Below the pieces are notes generated by a model that saw only the letters and a list, made by a program, of their open reading frames with translations, searched no databases and was not told the DNA's origin. 64,000 nucleotides of DNA from Terana coerulea (lineage: Eukaryota; Basidiomycota; Agaricomycetes; Polyporales; Phanerochaetaceae): NCBI GenBank assembly GCA_024811115.1, contig JAKOGH010001194.1, positions 124,001-188,000 on the forward strand, written 5' to 3'. Both the position numbers and the translations under genes were made by a program. Position 1 is the stretch's first letter; every line of letters begins with the position of its first letter. Positions 59,270-64,000 of this stretch are shown in pieces.

Positions 59270-60270
59270 ACATTTGATGGGTGGGGGACTGCTTCGGCTT
59301 GGGCCCGACCCTCCATCAGGCAGGCGACACGCGCCCGCCGAGTGCGTTCTATTCCGGCTTCTCGTCCCCGTGAGTACACTTCAGCCGAGATGTTGGTCGG
59401 AATGCTTTCGGCACCGTATGACTACCGGGTGTTTGGTTCAGTCGCCTAACCTCGACTGGCCCTGCTCACTGATATAGCGAGGGGTCCATGACGCCTCCGT
59501 AGGTTTGCATTAAAAGTGTTGCAGAGCGGTGAGCAGCTTTTGAATGGGTACTCGAGCCTCGGGGTTGGGAATGTGGATACTGATAGCCTAACGAACGTCC
59601 TATATGCCGAGCATCGGGACTCGGAAATTGGAACAGCTGGTCGCACGCGGCACGCCATGGCATGCCCTCCACGGCCCCATGTCGATGCGCACATATGTGT
59701 ACACATTGAACAACAACATCGGCTGATTTTGCTCAGGGAAATCAGAGGGCTGTAAAGGCAGTGCTGACTGGGGACTTTTGATGAGCACAGCAAGCCCGTG
59801 GCAGAGCAAACGAGCGTTGATGGCACTGCTGCAAGCGCATCCGGGAAACACGAGCGCAACCCTAGCGTGCCGTTGAGACGAGACGGAGAAGACAGGATGG
59901 AGACAGGAGGTACAGGACGACAGAGCGACGACGATAGTGGGTGTGATCGTGGGTTGAAGGCGAGTGGTACCCCAGTGCGAAGTGGCACAGCGCAAGGGCC
60001 GGAGAAATAGATGTATTCCCATGGCAGCCCTTCGAGGTTATGACCGCGGTCGACCAGAGTGCGGACTCGGACAGGCACCAGGAAAAGGGCGCAGTGGTCG
60101 GCCGTTTCTTCTTCATCAAGCCGGGATGCAGAAATGGCGCGCGCGAGAGTGCCCGATACCGTTCGGTCAATCAAGCCTTGAGACATCGGGGAAGCACAGC
60201 CTACTTCCACCTTTGAGAGGCTTGCTACTTGGCGCGCTGAGAATCCTCGAACACAGCGGATGTTGCTCAC
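59270..60270. other. Coding-like stretch of unresolved strand, possible gene or element relic
   Basis: The minus strand holds a 274-codon frame (59446-60270) and the plus strand several protein-like pieces. One plus-strand piece reads FGLGPTLHQAGDTRPPSAFY and is followed by a GTGAGT donor near 59,369. Another reads EIDVFPWQPFEVMTAVDQSA then KGAVVGRFFFIKPGCRNGA, ending at about 60,210. Neither strand gives a recognisable family or a complete gene. A degraded gene or mobile-element remnant is the best guess. Confidence 0.25.
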
Positions 60271-61353
60271 CGCGAAACCCTGGGACCCCTCGAGTCATTC
60301 CTGCAAAGCCAGCAAAACTTCCACGTTTCACGATGCTGATAAAACTTCGGTGGACGTTCTCATTGCGCAACGTCGGATGGTAGTCGGGCTTACAGTGCGT
60401 CTAGACACTCGCATGAGTAAGAGGGCTGTGGCATGACGAACAGCAGCTATCGCTGCTCACCACAACTCCAGAATCTTGAGTTCATATCCTTGTAAGAGTC
60501 GAAGGCTGAGACACAATGGACAGTATATGGCGATGAAACTGCGGCGAGATCGTGGTCGGGCTTCGGTGACGACTGAGGATCCGCTGCGTTGTGTCGCTTT
60601 CAGCAATGAGTGCCATATTGCGGTTTGAGCACAGCTAATAGTAGACTGCCTCAAAGCTTGGCGTCAAAGTAACGGTGGGTCGGAGGCCGATAGGTCGTGA
60701 ATGCAACGGAGGCTGCTCGAGAGCAAAGCTGGGACGTCGACATGGTGGTCGGCAGACCGAGGTCGTGGTCAGCGACGCACTTTGTGAGGCGACCTAAAAC
60801 GGCAATTGTAAGATAAGATGAATGGATGAAAACCTAATCTTGGATGATGCACACAACTTGAACCGCGCCGTGTTGTCTGCTGTCTCCAGTAATCGTCTTC
60901 GGCCAGCCTTGGGCTCCGCATGCATATACATACGCGGCATTCGCCTTTCGGTACATATGTTGCGAAAACTACAGCCGCCTAACTTAGGTGAGCCTCAGCC
61001 TCGCCATAAAACTGCGAAGGAGCTGAACACAAAGAGGAGTTGCGTAGTTTTCTCACCGTTGACTGCTTATAGCATGCGCCCACGCTCCGGGCGCCGTCCT
61101 CATGTCATGGCGGCGTGGCCGGGGACTGATAAGAAGCTGCGAATATGTGCATGTTGCTCTAGAACAACGCAGCTGCTGCTTCGCGCCGTGCATGCGCATT
61201 GCGCACTGGGTCGGCCGGGGAGGCTACGTACTCATGCGCGCTCCGGTCAGTGATCCAGGTCGAGGACCTCTCTGCGCGCCACAAACAACGGCTGTCCAGA
61301 CATGACTCTGAGCCCGGATGTTCCGCGGTCGTATCTGGCTGACACATCCAACA

Positions 61354-61367
61354 TGACAATGTTGTCA
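61354..61367. promoter_or_regulatory. Palindrome TGACA-N4-TGTCA upstream of ABC copy 3
   Basis: TGACAATGTTGTCA, 465 bp before the copy 3 start, in a context (gctgacacatccaacatgac) similar to copy 2 (gctgacacactcaatatgac). The four-base spacer differs while both half-sites are identical. Confidence 0.55.
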
Positions 61368-61629
61368 GGTTTGCGCGTACATCTCGGTGGACCTTCACCG
61401 GGTGCGATCACAGATCACAATTTCCTTTTCAAGCAATTCACTGTTGTGCACAAGAAGAGGCTAAAATACACTTGTCGCAGCGGCAGAGCAGCCGTCTGGC
61501 AACATGCAGGTCCCGGCTGGGTATGTCGAGGCCAGGATGTTGCTAGGCGACCGCAGCGAGTGTGCCGGGAGGGCGTCGTCAGTGCGCCGCACTCCGGTCG
61601 CCGCGTTGGGCAGTTGATGCGATTTCTCA

Positions 61630-61737
61630 CGGCAATCAGCAGCAATAAGCTCCAACCTTGTCTAATATGGTGTCGCTGCCGAAGCGCCGCGAAAGACAGT
61701 CATGGCTCGCTGCCGGAGGCGCTCCCTCATATAAAAG
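61630..61737 (+). promoter_or_regulatory. ABC copy 3 core promoter (CGGCAATCA ... TATAAAAG)
   Basis: CGGCAATCA at 61630-61638 and TATAAAAG at 61730-61737, 100 bp apart; the ATG lies 89 bp past the TATA box. The block gccgcgaaagac lies between them. Confidence 0.65.
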
Positions 61738-61818
61738 GTTCCTGGGTAGCACACGGCTGCTGTGGTTGACTTCCCCCGCACGCTCACTCCCCTAGCCTCC
61801 CCTGCCTCCCACTTCGCC

Positions 61819-64000
61819 ATGCGCGGAAAGTCAGGAAAGGCTGCTGCTAGCAACGAGAAGGGCGAGGCCGCCGTCGGGACGCCTGCCTTATCGGAGGCTT
61901 CGTACGATGAGAAGCACTCGGTGCATGAGAAAGGCGAAGGTAGCCCTGCCCCCGCGACAGTCGAGGTGAAGAAAGATGTCGCTCAGCCAGTCAGCTTCAA
62001 GAGCTTGTTCCGGTGCGTCGCGCTTCGCAGACTCGGAGTGTTCTGCGGCCAATGACAGTTTCCCGTCAGGTTCGCCACACCTCTAGAAGTCACTATGAAC
62101 TGGATCGGAGTCGTGGCAGCAATCGCTTCCGGTGCTGCCTTAGTATGTCTCTTACCTCACTTTGTTGATTCTCAGCTGACCGAGGGCGGAATCAGCCTTT
62201 AATGTCGCTCCTTTTTGGACGGCTTGTTCAGTCCTTTGTTACATTCGGCACCGCGTTGCAGATCAACGACCAGTCGCAAATTCAATCCGCGGCATCATCC
62301 TTCAAGCACCAAGCCGCCCTTAACGCTTCCTACCTCGTCTACATTGGTGGGTGTATCTGGCAAAAAATGGCATTAACTGCGACTCACGTATACATTAGGT
62401 GTTGGTTCATTTGTGTGCACGTTCATTTACATGTACGTCTGGGTATACACCGGCGAGATTGGTGCCAAACGGCTTCGGGAGCGCTACCTCCGAGCGGTGC
62501 TCAGGCAAGACGTCGCGTACTTTGACAACGTCGGCGCCGGTGAGGTCGCGACACGGATTCAGACAGACACGCGTACGCTACCGCTACTGCATATCCTGCC
62601 TCCGATTTAACCAGTTTTCTGCAGATCTAGTACAGCTCGGAACGTCGGAAAAGGTCCCCCTTGTAGTCAGTTACATCGCGGCGTTCTTTACCGGTATGAT
62701 ATTGGCCTACATCCGGTCCTGGAGGCTCGCGCTCGCGTTGACTTCGATGATTCCGTGCATCGGCATTACTGGCGCACTGATGAACAAGTTTGTGGCAGCC
62801 TACAAGCAGTATGTACGGTGCTATGTCACACTTTCTAGTCCACTAATTCCTTCTTTCAGAGCGGCTCTCCAGTCCGTCGCCGCCTCCGGCACTATTGCTG
62901 AAGAGGTCATCTCTACTGTGCGCACGGCCCAAGCGTTTGGAACACAGGAGATATTGTCAGAGGTATACGGCAAGCCGATCGACGTCGCTCGGATCGCCAA
63001 CGTTAAAGGTGGCGTCTTCCGCGGCGGAAGTTTGGCGGTGTTCTTCTTCGTCATCTACGCAGGATACGCTCTGGGTGAGTTACGCATCCTCATCTTGCGG
63101 AGCTAAGCGCTAACAGCTGTGTTTCAGCGTTCTCGTTTGGAACTACGCTCATCAACCGCGGTGAAGGTATAGCACCATTCCAGTTGCTTGAATTAGATGT
63201 GCTAATGCCCGATACCTGTTAGCCAATGCCGGTCAGGTCATCAACGTCTTCTACGCCATCCTTATCGGTTCGTTCTCATTGGCTCTGCTCGCTCCGGAGA
63301 TGCAAGGTAGGTTACGACACCCTGGAAATGTTAGGCATAACCGATTATTAACTGTGATCGTACCCAGCCATTACACACGCTCGCGGAGCCGCTGCGAAGC
63401 TCTACGAGACCATCGACCGCGTCCCGACAATCGACTCTGCCTCCGACAGCGGCGTGAAACCTAACGAATGCATCGGCGAGATTACCCTCGAGGACGTGAA
63501 GTTCAGCTACCCGTCCCGGCCCAACGTGCCCATCCTTAAGGGTCTCAACCTCAGGTTCCCCGCTGGCAAGACCGCGGCGCTCGTCGGCGCCTCGGGGTCG
63601 GGCAAGTCGACGATTATCTCGCTTGTGGAGCGTTTCTACGATCCGCTCTCGGGCACGGTCCGGCTCGACGGCCATGACCTTCGGGAACTCAACGTGAAGT
63701 GGCTCCGCTCGCAAATCGGACTCGTGTCGCAGGAGCCGACGCTGTTTGCGACGAGTATCCAGGGCAACGTCGAGCATGGTCTGGTCGGCACGAAGTGGGA
63801 GCATGCGTCCGCAGAAGAGAAGATGGCGCTGGTCAAGGCGGCGTGCATCAAGTCCAACGCCGACGGTTTCATCTCGAAGCTCCCGCTGGGCTACGGTACC
63901 TTGGTCGGAGAGCGCGGCTTCTTGCTGTCTGGCGGTCAGAAGCAGCGGATTGCGATTGCTCGTGCGATCGTGTCGGACCCCCGTATTCTGCTTTTGGACG
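61819..64000 (+). CDS. ABCB (MDR-type) ABC transporter, copy 3, cut by window end
   Basis: The start at 61819 gives [20 protein letters not shown], with the same exon pattern as the other copies. TMD1 is unbroken: [54 protein letters not shown] with a GT donor after it, and LINRGEG / [23 protein letters not shown]1 shows [70 protein letters not shown] and the start of Walker B (ILLLD) at the last base. The second half lies outside the window. It is the cleanest copy and the best candidate for the active transporter. No frame break was found in the visible part. Confidence 0.9.

Larger units (their letters stand above)
58949..61818. other. Spacer between ABC copies 2 and 3
   Basis: 2.87 kb without a firm gene. 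It contains a compositionally coding-like stretch at about 59270-60270 (separate entry) and the copy 3 promoter from about 61340. The segment between 60,400 and 61,300 has only short motif-free frames. Confidence 0.5.

Noticed and set aside
59446..60270. A 274-codon minus-strand protein gene
   Set aside because: No recognisable motif. It is rich in Ser, Cys and Arg as expected for an antisense frame, and plus-strand frames of similar quality overlap it. Listed only as an unresolved stretch.

Overview
This is a eukaryotic nuclear segment, almost certainly from a basidiomycete mushroom-type fungus. Genes are split by many 45-90 nt GT-AG introns, spacing is tight on both strands, and there are no operons, Shine-Dalgarno sites or CRISPR. 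Recognised products (VTC4, YVC1, eIF1A, PP2A catalytic subunit, CCT5, a cis-prenyltransferase, a SEC14-type protein, a YANK kinase, an S33-type hydrolase, MDR-type ABC transporters) are standard fungal genes. All exon joins here were read by eye from splice consensus plus family motifs.

Layout. 0.5-1.9 kb: a Ser-rich single-pass membrane protein (+). 2.45-8.4 kb: a three-repeat paladin-like phosphatase (-). 8.7-11.25 kb: an S33/TAP-type alpha/beta hydrolase (-). 11.25-13 kb: a gene-poor gap holding a perfect 113-bp inverted repeat. 13-16.9 kb: the polyphosphate polymerase VTC4 (+). 17.6-19.3 kb: an F-box/LRR-like protein (+). 19.7-20.6 kb: a DUF4112 protein (-). 21-23.1 kb: a WD40-like protein (+). 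23.4-26.7 kb: the vacuolar TRP channel YVC1 (+). 27.2-29 kb: a YANK/STK32 kinase (-). 29.4-30.5 kb: a macrodomain protein (+). 31.2-33.4 kb: a sugar transporter (+). 33.9-34.8 kb: an ankyrin-like protein (+). 35.1-36.8 kb: a coiled-coil protein (-). 37.7-38.4 kb eIF1A (-) and 38.7-40.1 kb PP2A (+) share a divergent promoter. 40.5-42.7 kb: CCT5 (+). 43.1-44.3 kb: SEC14-like (+). 44.5-45.6 kb: cis-prenyltransferase (-). 46.6 kb to the right edge: a tandem array of three full-size ABCB transporters (+). The first is a frameshifted pseudogene, the second nearly intact, the third intact but cut by the window end.

How the genes relate. Most are unrelated housekeeping neighbours. VTC4 (vacuolar polyphosphate and calcium store) and YVC1 (vacuolar calcium release) lie within 7 kb of each other, and a paladin/phytase-like gene lies nearby. 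The ABC array is the clear accessory region. Its copies share promoter blocks, and one ATPase tract looks homogenised between copies 1 and 3 while the rest has diverged.

The main surprises are gene-structure ones. eIF1A has a 12-nt microexon. The sugar transporter has consecutive 16-nt and 9-nt exons. Three introns start with GCGAGT rather than GT. The PP2A stop codon is supplied only by the last exon. Several single-base frame breaks fall in homopolymers and could be sequencing errors; those in ABC copy 1 are different and look like genuine decay.
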